Shown: in pieces, positions 56,281-64,000 of the stretch
Layout of the letters: every line of letters starts with the position of its first letter
How positions within the stretch are numbered: the first letter of the stretch is position 1
Assembly (NCBI GenBank): GCA_019856515.1
Contig: CP082230.1
Location: forward strand, 248,001-312,000
From: Prolixibacteraceae bacterium
GTDB taxonomy: Bacteria; Bacteroidota; Bacteroidia; Bacteroidales; Prolixibacteraceae
Direction of reading: 5' to 3'
Length of the DNA: 64,000 nt
The notes under the pieces: generated by a model
Told to the model about the DNA's origin: nothing
What the model saw: the letters and a program-made list of their open reading frames with translations, nothing else
The model's database searches: none
Position numbers and translations under genes: made by a program

Positions 56281-58596
56281 ATGCAACGAAAAAAAAATAC
56301 TCTTATATGTTGCTTGTCAATAATCATGGCAAGTTCATTATTATTGGGGTGTAGCTCGAAATCTTCCTCCTCAAGTACTGGTGTGCTAGCTAAGGTGTCT
56401 ACAGATGATTTATATTCTTACATGGATCCTTTTATTGGGACGGGAGGGCATGTTCATACATTCCCAGGAGCAACATATCCTTTTGGAATGATTCAATTGA
56501 GCCCTGATGCTGATACCAAGGGTTGGGATTGGTGTGCTGGGTATCATTATTCTGATACAAATTTAAAAGGATTTAGTCATAATCATTTGAGTGGTACTGG
56601 TTGGTCTGATCTAGGGGATATTTTACTCATGCCTGGTTCGGGTAAATATTTCTTAGATGCTGGTCCAAAATCGAACCCCGACAAGGGGTGGAGATCACGA
56701 TTTTCACATAAAGAGGAGTCTGCGTCTCCTGGGTATTATCAAGTCAAACTACTAGATAGTGATGTAAATGTAGAGTTGACCGCCAATAAACGTGTCGGTT
56801 TTCATCGATACACTTATTCCAATGATACGAAAGATAAATGGGTAGTAATTGATCCAACGAACAAAATATTTGGAAAGGTATTGGACACAAAGGTTGAAGT
56901 TATTGATGATAACACAGTGTCAGGATATTGTCATAGTACGGGATGGGGTGGTGATAGATATATCTATTTTACTGCGTGGTTCTCTGAATCAATCAAAGAT
57001 GTAATTTTTACAGATGGGAATAAAGAAGTTAATGCCCGTAAAAGTTTCGATGATAAATCATCGAGAGTCATTGTTTTTTTTGATAAAAGTTTAGTTAAAC
57101 CTTTAGAAGTAAAAGTGGCAATCTCTGGAGTTAGTCAAGAAGGAGCAAATAATAATTTAATACTTGGTGGTGGGCAACTGTCTTTTGATGAAGCAAAAAG
57201 TGAAACAGTAAAGAAATGGCATGAGGTTGCAAATATTATTGAGGTGAGTGGTGGTACTGAATCACAAAGAAGAATTTTCTATTCAGGTATTTATCACAAT
57301 TTTATTGCTCCCAATTTATGGATGGATACAGATGGGTCTTTTGTTGCACAGGGAAAGGTCTTCGAGACTAAAGAGTTTACTAATTATAGTACATTTTCGA
57401 CATGGGATACTTTTAGAGGTACATTTCCTCTCCTCTCTTTGATTCGCCCTAACGATGTGTCTGATATGGTTAATTCGTTAATTTCAAGATATCGTGACTC
57501 AAAAGGACACATCCCTTTATGGGAGTTGTTAGGACATGACAATACATGTATGATTGGAAATCCAGCTATTATCTTTATCTATGATGCTATACAACAAAAA
57601 GTTCCTGGTATAGATCCATACGAAGCTCTAGAAGCAATGGTTGATTTAGCAACGCATAATAAAATAAGTAGTTCTGATGGTGATGGCGGTCTTGAGGATT
57701 ATATGAAATTAGGATACGTTCCTGCAACGATTCCGAAATCTGTCTCAAAAACGTTAGAATATGCTTATGCCGATTGGTGTGTTGCAGAATTGGCTAAGGA
57801 TTTAGGCGAAACTCTTATAGAGAACGAGTATCGTAAAAGAGCTTTGTCATATAAATCGTTGTTCAATAATAACATGAAACGTTTTTGGCCAAAAGATAGA
57901 AAGGGACAATGGATTGAGCCTTTTGAAACAGATAGCTGGAAAAGATTAAATAAATATTGGGTTTCTGGAAATGTATGGGCTTACGACTATTTTGTTCCCC
58001 ACCAAATGGCTGAATTAATTAAGTTAAAAGGAGGTACAGATGCTTTTGAAAAAGATTTAGATATTTTGTTTACAACTCCTCTGAATATGAAGGGGGAACA
58101 ACATGTAGATATTTCTGGATTTATTGGAGGATATGCTCATGGTGATGAACCTGGTCACTCTACTGCATATCTTTATGACTATGTAGGTGCCCCTTATAAA
58201 ACGCAGAAATATGTAAGACAGATTATGTCAGAAATGTATAACGACACTCCCGATGGAATGATAAATAATGAAGATTGTGGTCAAATGTCTGCATGGTATA
58301 TTTTTAGTGCCATGGGTTTCTACCCTGTTACACCCGGATCTAATCAGTATGTATTAGGATCACCGATATTTGATCATGTGAAGTGGAATTTACCAAATGG
58401 GAAACATTTTGAAGTAGTTGCTCATGGACAGTCCGCAGATGCTATATACGTTGATCATGTGAAATTAAATGGTCAGGATTATAATAAACTGTATATAACA
58501 ACTGATCATATATTATCCGGGTCTAAACTTGAATTCTTTATGAGTGCAGAGCCGAATAAGACTTTTGGTAATGGTGTAAATTCTTGGCCTCAATAA
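56281..58596 (+). CDS. GH92 alpha-mannosidase lipoprotein
   Basis: The 771-residue lipoprotein (lipobox LLGC, Cys24, then a Ser-rich linker) opens with the GH92 signature YMDPFIGTGGHVHTFPGATYPFGMIQLSPD. It continues with GFSHNHLSGTG, the helical catalytic barrel (YHNFIAPNL, YSTFSTWDTFRGTFPLL, LWELLGHDNTCMIGNP), and the closing GGYAHGDEPGHSTAYLYDY and NEDCGQMSAWYIFSAMGFYPVTPG. GH92 enzymes are Ca2+-dependent exo-alpha-mannosidases acting on N-glycans or mannans. It is a single gene ending in a large palindrome shared with aroC. Confidence 0.95.
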   Translation: MQRKKNTLICCLSIIMASSLLLGCSSKSSSSSTGVLAKVSTDDLYSYMDPFIGTGGHVHTFPGATYPFGMIQLSPDADTKGWDWCAGYHYSDTNLKGFSHNHLSGTGWSDLGDILLMPGSGKYFLDAGPKSNPDKGWRSRFSHKEESASPGYYQVKLLDSDVNVELTANKRVGFHRYTYSNDTKDKWVVIDPTNKIFGKVLDTKVEVIDDNTVSGYCHSTGWGGDRYIYFTAWFSESIKDVIFTDGNKEVNARKSFDDKSSRVIVFFDKSLVKPLEVKVAISGVSQEGANNNLILGGGQLSFDEAKSETVKKWHEVANIIEVSGGTESQRRIFYSGIYHNFIAPNLWMDTDGSFVAQGKVFETKEFTNYSTFSTWDTFRGTFPLLSLIRPNDVSDMVNSLISRYRDSKGHIPLWELLGHDNTCMIGNPAIIFIYDAIQQKVPGIDPYEALEAMVDLATHNKISSSDGDGGLEDYMKLGYVPATIPKSVSKTLEYAYADWCVAELAKDLGETLIENEYRKRALSYKSLFNNNMKRFWPKDRKGQWIEPFETDSWKRLNKYWVSGNVWAYDYFVPHQMAELIKLKGGTDAFEKDLDILFTTPLNMKGEQHVDISGFIGGYAHGDEPGHSTAYLYDYVGAPYKTQKYVRQIMSEMYNDTPDGMINNEDCGQMSAWYIFSAMGFYPVTPGSNQYVLGSPIFDHVKWNLPNGKHFEVVAHGQSADAIYVDHVKLNGQDYNKLYITTDHILSGSKLEFFMSAEPNKTFGNGVNSWPQ

Positions 58597-58612
58597 ATGT
58601 TTTAGGGGGATA

Positions 58613-58672
58613 AGTTATAACTATTAAAAAGCGACAATAGATATCTATTGTCGCTTTTTAATAGTTATAACT
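58613..58672. terminator. 60-base perfect palindrome, bidirectional terminator between GH92 and aroC
   Basis: The sequence from AGTTATAACTATTAAAAAGC to its complement is a perfect palindrome of two 30-base arms with no loop. Its centre TAGAT|ATCTA is at 58642/58643. The stem has an A-run and T-run on either side of a GCGACAATAG core, giving a T tract in both directions. It overlaps the last codons and stop of aroC (58665-58667), so that terminator lies partly within the coding sequence. Confidence 0.9.
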
Positions 58673-59738
58673 GTCTAGTTCTTTGAATAAGAAGATGGTC
58701 TGCAATAACCAGTGCTGCCATAGCTTCAACAATTGGAACTGCTCTTGGTAGAACACATGGATCATGACGTCCTTTTAGTTGGATGGTTACCTCTTCTTTT
58801 TGTCTATTGATCGTATTTTGAGTTTTAACTAAAGTTGCAATAGGTTTGAACGCGACTCTAAAATTAATGTCCATTCCATTGGATATGCCACCTTGAATTC
58901 CCCCAGAATTATTTGTTCTTGTCTGTATTTCTCCGTCTTTGCTATAGAAAGAATCATTATGAACTGATCCAGGTAGAGATGTCCCTTCAAACCCTGAACC
59001 ATAATCGAATCCTTTTACAGCATTTATTCCTAGCATTGCTGCACCTAAGTCAGCATGGAGTTTGTTAAATACAGGTTCTCCTAATCCAGCAGGAACTCCT
59101 TTTATAATGCCAGTTATGACTCCGCCAAGAGAGTCTTGTTGTTTTTTAGCATTCTCTATTGCTTCAATCATATCTTCTGCAACTTGATTGTCTGGACAGC
59201 GTACGATATTGCTTTCAATATTTGATAGGTCTAAAGAGGAGTGGTCTTTGTTTAAGTGTATATCACCGACTTGTGAAACATATGCTGCAATATCAATTTT
59301 AAAATGTGAAAGAATAGCTTTTGCTATTGCTCCACCAGCTACTCTTGCAACTGTTTCTCTTGCAGACGACCTGCCTCCCCCTCGATGATCTCTTATTCCA
59401 TATTTTGCAATATAGGTATAGTCAGCATGAGAAGGTCTAAAGATATTTTTTAAATTATTATAATCTGATGAGTGATGATCTTTGTTTCTAACAATGAAAC
59501 TTATTGGTGTTCCTGTGCTCATTTCATCATGTACTCCAGAAAGAATCTCTACTGTATCAGATTCATTTCTTTGTGTCGTGATATGAGATTGTCCCGGTTT
59601 TCTTCTATCTAATTCTGACTGGATATCATCTAAGGATATTTTTATTCCAGCAGGACAACCATCTAGTATGCCTCCTACTGCTGCTCCATGAGATTCTCCA
59701 TAAGTTGTTAATCGTAATATATTTCCAATAGTATTCAT
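58665..59738 (-). CDS. aroC: Chorismate synthase
   Basis: The 357-residue enzyme converts 5-enolpyruvylshikimate-3-phosphate to chorismate with reduced FMN. It has the N-terminal [21 protein letters not shown] (catalytic His), [36 protein letters not shown], and [12 protein letters not shown] and [20 protein letters not shown] near the C-terminus. Length and motifs are normal. The final codons sit in the palindrome at 58613-58672. It is single in this window, not linked to other aromatic-pathway genes. Confidence 0.97.
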   Translation of the reverse strand: MNTIGNILRLTTYGESHGAAVGGILDGCPAGIKISLDDIQSELDRRKPGQSHITTQRNESDTVEILSGVHDEMSTGTPISFIVRNKDHHSSDYNNLKNIFRPSHADYTYIAKYGIRDHRGGGRSSARETVARVAGGAIAKAILSHFKIDIAAYVSQVGDIHLNKDHSSLDLSNIESNIVRCPDNQVAEDMIEAIENAKKQQDSLGGVITGIIKGVPAGLGEPVFNKLHADLGAAMLGINAVKGFDYGSGFEGTSLPGSVHNDSFYSKDGEIQTRTNNSGGIQGGISNGMDINFRVAFKPIATLVKTQNTINRQKEEVTIQLKGRHDPCVLPRAVPIVEAMAALVIADHLLIQRTRQL

Positions 59739-59845
59739 AAGGCTAATAATTGATTTTTTGAGAACGGTCGATAGTTCTCTTGATTGTAAAGATATAAAAC
59801 GTTTCTTTTAGGCTTATGTTTTTAAAGTGAAATAGTGTTGATATA

Positions 59846-59877
59846 ACAATGGGGATAGCTAATGCCATCCCCATTGT
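59846..59877 (-). terminator. Terminator of the transketolase gene
   Basis: ACAATGGGGAT at 59846-59856 pairs with ATCCCCATTGT at 59867-59877 around a 10-base loop. It lies about 28 bases past the tkt stop; the T tract on the minus strand is short (TTATATC). Confidence 0.7.
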
Positions 59878-59904
59878 GAATAATATACAGTTTCTTAGAG
59901 TAAT

Positions 59905-61935
59905 TTACTTTCCAAGAAATGTTTTTACTTGGTTATAGACATTCTCACCATTAAATCCAAGCTCTTGATCAAGAACAGTATAAGGTGCTGAGAATCCGAA
60001 TGAGCTTAATCCCCATACACATCCATTATTTCCTACTAAGCCTTGTAGTGTTACAGGAAGACCAGCTGTAAGTCCAAATTTAGGAAGTGCTGTAGGTAAA
60101 ACCTCTTCTTGGTATTCAGCAGACTGACTGCGGAAAAGTCCTTCTGAAGGTGCTGAAACAATACGAACAGCAATACCATCAGCACGAAGTTTTTGAGCTC
60201 CTTCTACTAATGTGGATACTTCTGATCCAGATGCAAGAAGAATAATTTCTGCATTTTCATCATCTTCAACAATATATGCTCCTTGCGCTGCAGCCTTAGC
60301 ATCTTCGTAACGAGAATCTTCTGTTGGAAGATCTTGAACATTTTGACGTGAAAATATCATTCCTGTAGGAGTTGATGTATTCTCTAGTGCCAATCTCCAA
60401 GCAACAGTTGTTTCCTGTGCATCTGCAGGTCTAAGAACCAACATTGAGTTTTCACCCTTATGATTCTTTAGGTGCTCCATCAAACGAATTTGAGCCTCTT
60501 GCTCTACAGGTTGATGCGTTGGCCCATCTTCTCCTACACGGAAAGCATCATGACTCCATACATACTTTACAGGAAGTTCCATCAAAGCTGCCATACGGAT
60601 TGCTGGCTTCATGTAGTCACTGAATACGAAGAAAGTACCACAAACAGGGATAATACCTCCATGTAGAGCCATACCATTCATAATACAAGCCATTGTAAGT
60701 TCACAAACGCCTGCATTAAAGAAGCTACCTGTAAAATCACCTTTCTTGAAAGGATAACTTCCACCTTTTAAGAATCCATCTGTCTTATCCGAATTTGATA
60801 AATCAGCTGAAGCTACAATCATGTTGTCAATTTCAGAAGCGAAATATTGAAGAACCGTTGCTGATGCATTACGGGTTGCGCTATTTGCTTTTTGTTCGAT
60901 CTTATCGAAGTCAAAGTCTATTGCATCCTTACTGAAAAATTTAACTAGTTTATCAGCTAATTCAGGGTTTGCTGCAGTCCATTCAGTTTCAATGCCTTTC
61001 TGGCCTTTCATCCATGAACGTAGAGCTTCTGCTCTTTCTGCGTATAGTGCTTTTACATCATCAAATACTTGAAATGGATTTTCTGGATTTCCACCAAGAT
61101 TCTTGATCGTGTTTTCCATAGAAGCACCTGCTGCACTCAATGGTTGACCATGTGTAGACACTTTGCGCTCAAATGATTCTCCTTCAGCACTTAAAGCTCC
61201 TTTACCCATCACTGTTTTACCAATAATAAGTGTAGGTCTTGATGTCTCATTATTTGCATCAATAAGTGCTTGACGAATAGCATCTGCATCATTACCATCA
61301 ATGGTAATTGTTTTCCATCCCCAAGACTCATACTTCATTGCAGTATTTTCAGATGTAACTGCGTCTGTAGTCGTTGACAGCTGAATATCATTTGAATCAT
61401 AAAACATGATCAAATTGCTCAATCCTAGAGTTCCTGCAATACGACCTGAACCTTGAGAGATTTCTTCTTGAACTCCACCATCTGAAATGAATGCATACGT
61501 TTTGTGTGACATCCATTCTCCAAATCGAGCCACAAGGAATCGCTCGGCAATTGCAGCACCAACAGCCATCGTATGACCTTGTCCTAGTGGTCCTGATGTA
61601 TTTTCTACTCCGCGTGCAAAATCAACCTCTGGGTGTCCTGGTGTAACTGTTCCCCATTGGCGGAAATTTGCAAGTTCCTCCATACTATAGTTTCCTGCTA
61701 GAGCTAAAGTCGAATAGAGCATTGGAGACATATGTCCTGGATCCAAGAAAAATCTATCGCGATGAGGATACAATTTATTGTCTGGGTCATATCTCAAAAA
61801 TTCACTATAAAGAATGTTGATGAAATCTGCTCCACCCATTGCTCCACCTGGATGACCTGATTTTGCCTTCTCAACCATAGCGGCTGAAAGGATTCGAATA
61901 TTATCCGCTGCTTTATCTACTACCTTGTTGTTCAT
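59905..61935 (-). CDS. tkt: Transketolase
   Basis: The 676-residue thiamine-diphosphate enzyme transfers two-carbon units in the pentose phosphate pathway. It has AAMVEKAKSGHPGGAMGGADF, NTSGPLGQGHTMAVGAAIAE, the TPP-binding FISDGGVQEEISQGSGRIAG (the usual GDGxxxEG is SDGGVQEE here), STHGQPL, and the pyrimidine and C-terminal domains with SHDAFRVGEDGPTHQPVEQ and LLASGSEVSTLVEG. The GDG to SDG change at the TPP motif is conservative but worth noting. It is likely monocistronic. Confidence 0.96.
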   Translation of the reverse strand: MNNKVVDKAADNIRILSAAMVEKAKSGHPGGAMGGADFINILYSEFLRYDPDNKLYPHRDRFFLDPGHMSPMLYSTLALAGNYSMEELANFRQWGTVTPGHPEVDFARGVENTSGPLGQGHTMAVGAAIAERFLVARFGEWMSHKTYAFISDGGVQEEISQGSGRIAGTLGLSNLIMFYDSNDIQLSTTTDAVTSENTAMKYESWGWKTITIDGNDADAIRQALIDANNETSRPTLIIGKTVMGKGALSAEGESFERKVSTHGQPLSAAGASMENTIKNLGGNPENPFQVFDDVKALYAERAEALRSWMKGQKGIETEWTAANPELADKLVKFFSKDAIDFDFDKIEQKANSATRNASATVLQYFASEIDNMIVASADLSNSDKTDGFLKGGSYPFKKGDFTGSFFNAGVCELTMACIMNGMALHGGIIPVCGTFFVFSDYMKPAIRMAALMELPVKYVWSHDAFRVGEDGPTHQPVEQEAQIRLMEHLKNHKGENSMLVLRPADAQETTVAWRLALENTSTPTGMIFSRQNVQDLPTEDSRYEDAKAAAQGAYIVEDDENAEIILLASGSEVSTLVEGAQKLRADGIAVRIVSAPSEGLFRSQSAEYQEEVLPTALPKFGLTAGLPVTLQGLVGNNGCVWGLSSFGFSAPYTVLDQELGFNGENVYNQVKTFLGK

Positions 61936-62145
61936 TGTAACTAGATTGATATAAAAGTATGCACTAAATTTTAAAGCCCAAATATAGGAAAAAAATAGCA
62001 GTATTTAGTCCAACTGTTTCAATCTTTCCCTGCTAATCGTCTTGTTTTAAAGAAAACAGTCAAACTAGTTTAGAATAATTTTAATCTTATGTTAGAGCTG
62101 TGTTTGTGGATTGTTGTCATTTAATATGAAGGTTTTGTGTAAAAT

Positions 62146-62179
62146 CAAGAGGAGGTACATGTAACTGTATCTCCTCTTG
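62146..62179 (-). terminator. Terminator of the barrel/DUF4136 operon
   Basis: CAAGAGGAGGTACA at 62146-62159 pairs with TGTATCTCCTCTTG at 62166-62179 with one wobble pair, followed on the minus strand by ATTTTAC. It lies 21 bases past the stop at 62200. Confidence 0.8.
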
Positions 62180-62199
62180 GTAGCAATTATATCAATGGT

Positions 62200-62847
62200 C
62201 TAAAATGCGAAGGCAAAACCTGTTTTAATAGACCAATATTCTTGTGAAGCCATATTATTATTCTCGATGGTGTAATTATATCTTGCACTACCATTAAAAA
62301 ATAGATGACTATTTAATTTAAGCATTATACCTATTTCTGGAGCGATTCCAAATTGCCAATTATCTGCTTGGAAATCTACGCCACCCAGTGTTTTCTCGTA
62401 ACTTGTATATACCCCTCCAGCTCCAATACCAATGTATGGCACTAGTTTTGACGTTGATGGATTCTTTAAGTAGTAATGAAACGTTCCCATTAAAGATGAC
62501 GTATAGACCCAATTGTATGCATTTCCTGTTAAAACGATGTCTTTATATTCCATTGTTTCTTTTCCTTTCGCATCATAGAAGTTTTGAAAATCACCACTGA
62601 AACCTACTGATAATTTGTTGCTAACAAATGTGCGATATTCAATAGAGGTACCTCTAAAGCTATTGGTTTGTGTGAAATCTTGAATCTCACCAGTTGCGAA
62701 TCCCATATTATAGTTTACAATAAATAAACTATTGATAGATGGTTCTGTAAGTCTCGCAGGTGTTGTATTTGCATAGGTTCGTTGAGCTTGAAGAGCTGTC
62801 GTGGATATTGCAAGTACAAGTAGTGTAATATATAATTTAATGTTCAT
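62200..62847 (-). CDS. Outer-membrane beta-barrel protein
   Basis: The 215-residue protein has a signal peptide (KLYITLLVLAISTTALQAQ). Amphipathic strands such as SLFIVNYNMGFATGE, TSIEYRTFVSNKLSVGFSGD, YIGIGAGGVYTSYEKTLGG and GSARYNYTIEN end in GFAFAF, a typical barrel terminus. It lies 15 bases downstream of the DUF4136 gene, in one operon. It may form a small surface barrel of unknown role. Confidence 0.8.
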   Translation of the reverse strand: MNIKLYITLLVLAISTTALQAQRTYANTTPARLTEPSINSLFIVNYNMGFATGEIQDFTQTNSFRGTSIEYRTFVSNKLSVGFSGDFQNFYDAKGKETMEYKDIVLTGNAYNWVYTSSLMGTFHYYLKNPSTSKLVPYIGIGAGGVYTSYEKTLGGVDFQADNWQFGIAPEIGIMLKLNSHLFFNGSARYNYTIENNNMASQEYWSIKTGFAFAF

Positions 62848-62862
62848 GACGTTCTAGTTTTA

Positions 62863-63534
62863 TTATTTACCTAAATAAGTAGATTGGTCAAATGCTTGAG
62901 GAATATTTTTTTCAATTCTAGACTGTATGTAGCTGTCAGAACCTTGTAATAGTCCACTGATATTTGCTTCCCAAACAATCGGGAGTTTCTTGTTTTTAGT
63001 ATCTGCATTTTCCATATCTATCATTTGTATGATGACACTTCCAATTTTATAAGCATAGTAGCTGTTGTAATATGGGTACCAAGGAGAATAGCCTGGTCCA
63101 AACCATGGGTAATAGCTTCCCCATCCGTACCATCCCCAATAATCGTACCAATCATAAGATATGGCACCTACATATGTTGTTGACATTGCCGAAACAGTAA
63201 GCATAAGTTGTGGTGTCGCACCATTAGTTTCATTTGCTTCTAAATAGCCTAATGAATTTAGCTCTTCCTTTATTAGGCTAATTGTTCGATCATCGTATTT
63301 ATGAGATATAGGATCTTTAATGGAACTTTCAGGTACAATATGTACTATTGTATCAGGGATCTCGTAGTAAGTCGGTTCTGCGAATTTGAATTTAGCATCG
63401 TGAGTTGTGACAACTAAATCGTAGTCTTCTACATATTCTGGTCCTTGTTCTTCACAAGAAAAGAGTATTGGGATTAATGTAAATAACAAAGCAGTTCCCC
63501 ATACATTTTTTAGTCGTTTAATATTACACATCAT
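62863..63534 (-). CDS. DUF4136 lipoprotein
   Basis: The 223-residue lipoprotein (lipobox ILFSC, Cys27) has the DUF4136 layout: DYDLVVTTHDAKFKFAEPTYY, ISLIKEELNSLGYLE and LMLTVSAMSTTYVGAI. It is interrupted by a striking Trp/Tyr/Gly-rich stretch (about 127-160: YDWYDYWGWYGWGSYYPW) and ends with GSVIIQMIDMENADTKNKKLPIVWEA. DUF4136 proteins are outer-membrane or periplasmic lipoproteins of unknown function. The first of two start codons is used. It is the first gene of the operon with the barrel gene. Confidence 0.85.
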   Translation of the reverse strand: MMCNIKRLKNVWGTALLFTLIPILFSCEEQGPEYVEDYDLVVTTHDAKFKFAEPTYYEIPDTIVHIVPESSIKDPISHKYDDRTISLIKEELNSLGYLEANETNGATPQLMLTVSAMSTTYVGAISYDWYDYWGWYGWGSYYPWFGPGYSPWYPYYNSYYAYKIGSVIIQMIDMENADTKNKKLPIVWEANISGLLQGSDSYIQSRIEKNIPQAFDQSTYLGK

Positions 63535-63734
63535 TGTTTTAAGTTTTAGATTCTATTTAATCTATTTCAATCTCTGTGCCATAAAATATTAGGTTGATGT
63601 AATTTAACTAATTTCGACTATTTTAACCACTGATGTAGATGCTTTTTTTAATGAGTATTGGCTTTGTGATCTGATTGATGTTTTGAATTAAATGGAGTTG
63701 TGTGTTCGTTTGATTCAAGTGGTGATACAAAAAA

Positions 63735-63760
63735 AGAGAGGTCAACTTTCTGACCTCTCT
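63735..63760 (-). terminator. Terminator of the 2-oxoacid oxidoreductase gamma gene
   Basis: AGAGAGGTCA at 63735-63744 pairs with TGACCTCTCT at 63751-63760; on the minus strand seven T residues follow. It lies 30 bases after the stop codon of the edge gene. Confidence 0.85.
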
Positions 63761-63789
63761 CTTAAAAATATGATTATCAACTTGTAGTT

Positions 63790-64000
63790 TTATGCAAGAT
63801 GAACCGTTTCAATACTATCTTGCCCAAGCTTAATTGCCTCCAAGTTTATTGGGATTAATTTATGATGTCTTTCAGGAAGAGATTTCTCTAATCCTTTCTT
63901 AACATTCTCAGGACGAACAACAGGCTTCACTTTTAAGTAACCTCCAAGAATGATCATGTTAAATGTCTTTGGATTACCCATCTCTGCTGCTTTCTTTGCT
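63790..64000 (-). CDS. 2-oxoacid:ferredoxin oxidoreductase gamma subunit, C-terminal part
   Basis: The open frame runs off the right edge (reading AKKAAEMGNPKTFNMIIL inward) and ends at 63790. The segment NMIILGGYLKVKPVV, RPENVKKGLEKSLPERHHKLIPINLEA is characteristic of the gamma subunit of 2-oxoacid:acceptor oxidoreductases (KorC/PorG/IorB-type), which transfer electrons to ferredoxin in anaerobic metabolism. The N-terminal part and probable partner genes lie outside the window. The internal Met at 63981 is not the start. Confidence 0.82.
   Translation of the reverse strand, partial: AKKAAEMGNPKTFNMIILGGYLKVKPVVRPENVKKGLEKSLPERHHKLIPINLEAIKLGQDSIETVHLA

Overview
The window comes from a Bacteroidota chromosome, most likely a marine, anaerobic Marinilabiliales/Prolixibacteraceae-type organism. 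That placement is inference. The signs are low GC, Bacteroidota-type lipoproteins and TonB receptors, a type IX secretion (T9SS) C-terminal sorting domain, a UpxY-like NusG paralogue, a V/A-type ATPase operon in the Bacteroidota order, and a ferredoxin-dependent 2-oxoacid oxidoreductase subunit at the right edge.

Region 1 (1-8.8 kb) is accessory DNA. It holds a nitrilase-fold protein, a YD-repeat-like lipoprotein, a macro-domain/DUF4145-like protein, tandem and dispersed intergenic repeats, and a CPBP-family membrane protease gene split by an IS4-family insertion sequence. That gene is followed by an attC-like hairpin. A truncated tyrosine integrase lies next to tRNA-Arg(CCG), so this looks like a decayed island. 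Region 2 (9.1-14.9 kb) is ordinary: rarA, two DUF898-like membrane paralogues whose 3' ends look homogenised, mntP and kdsA. Region 3 (15.0-16.1 kb) is a group II intron whose reverse transcriptase has lost its core. A second, almost identical copy sits at 39.5-40.5 kb.

Region 4 (16.8-24.4 kb) is a seven-gene V/A-type ATPase operon (E, DUF2764, A, B, D, I, K). Its proteolipid keeps a Na+-site-like set of residues. Region 5 (24.5-39.4 kb) is a glycosaminoglycan utilisation locus: two sulfatases, a GH88 unsaturated glucuronyl hydrolase, a TonB-dependent receptor, an AraC regulator, a PL13 heparin lyase, a PL8 chondroitin-lyase-like enzyme and two secreted jelly-roll-like proteins. The lyases would release unsaturated oligosaccharides, GH88 would remove the unsaturated uronic acid and the sulfatases would desulfate. 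No SusC/SusD pair is present.

Region 6 (40.6-51.5 kb) has an MFS transporter, a 1.1-kb-codon T9SS cargo protein with an outer-membrane barrel and a LacI regulator, an orphan UpxY-like antiterminator, a DUF2867 SDR protein, and an esterase translationally coupled to a GH53 galactanase. Region 7 (51.5-64 kb) starts with an intergenic array of degenerate 11-bp repeats and an ISAs1-family element. A five-LysM periplasmic-binding-fold protein, a GH92 mannosidase, aroC, tkt, an outer-membrane barrel, a DUF4136 lipoprotein and the end of a 2-oxoacid oxidoreductase gamma subunit follow.

The most unusual signals are the twin RT-deleted group II introns, the 11-bp-period arrays shared by two intergenic regions, the IS-split CPBP gene with its attC-like hairpin, and the macro-DUF4145-like protein near a nitrilase-fold protein. 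All functional calls are from reading the sequence and family knowledge; no database search was run.
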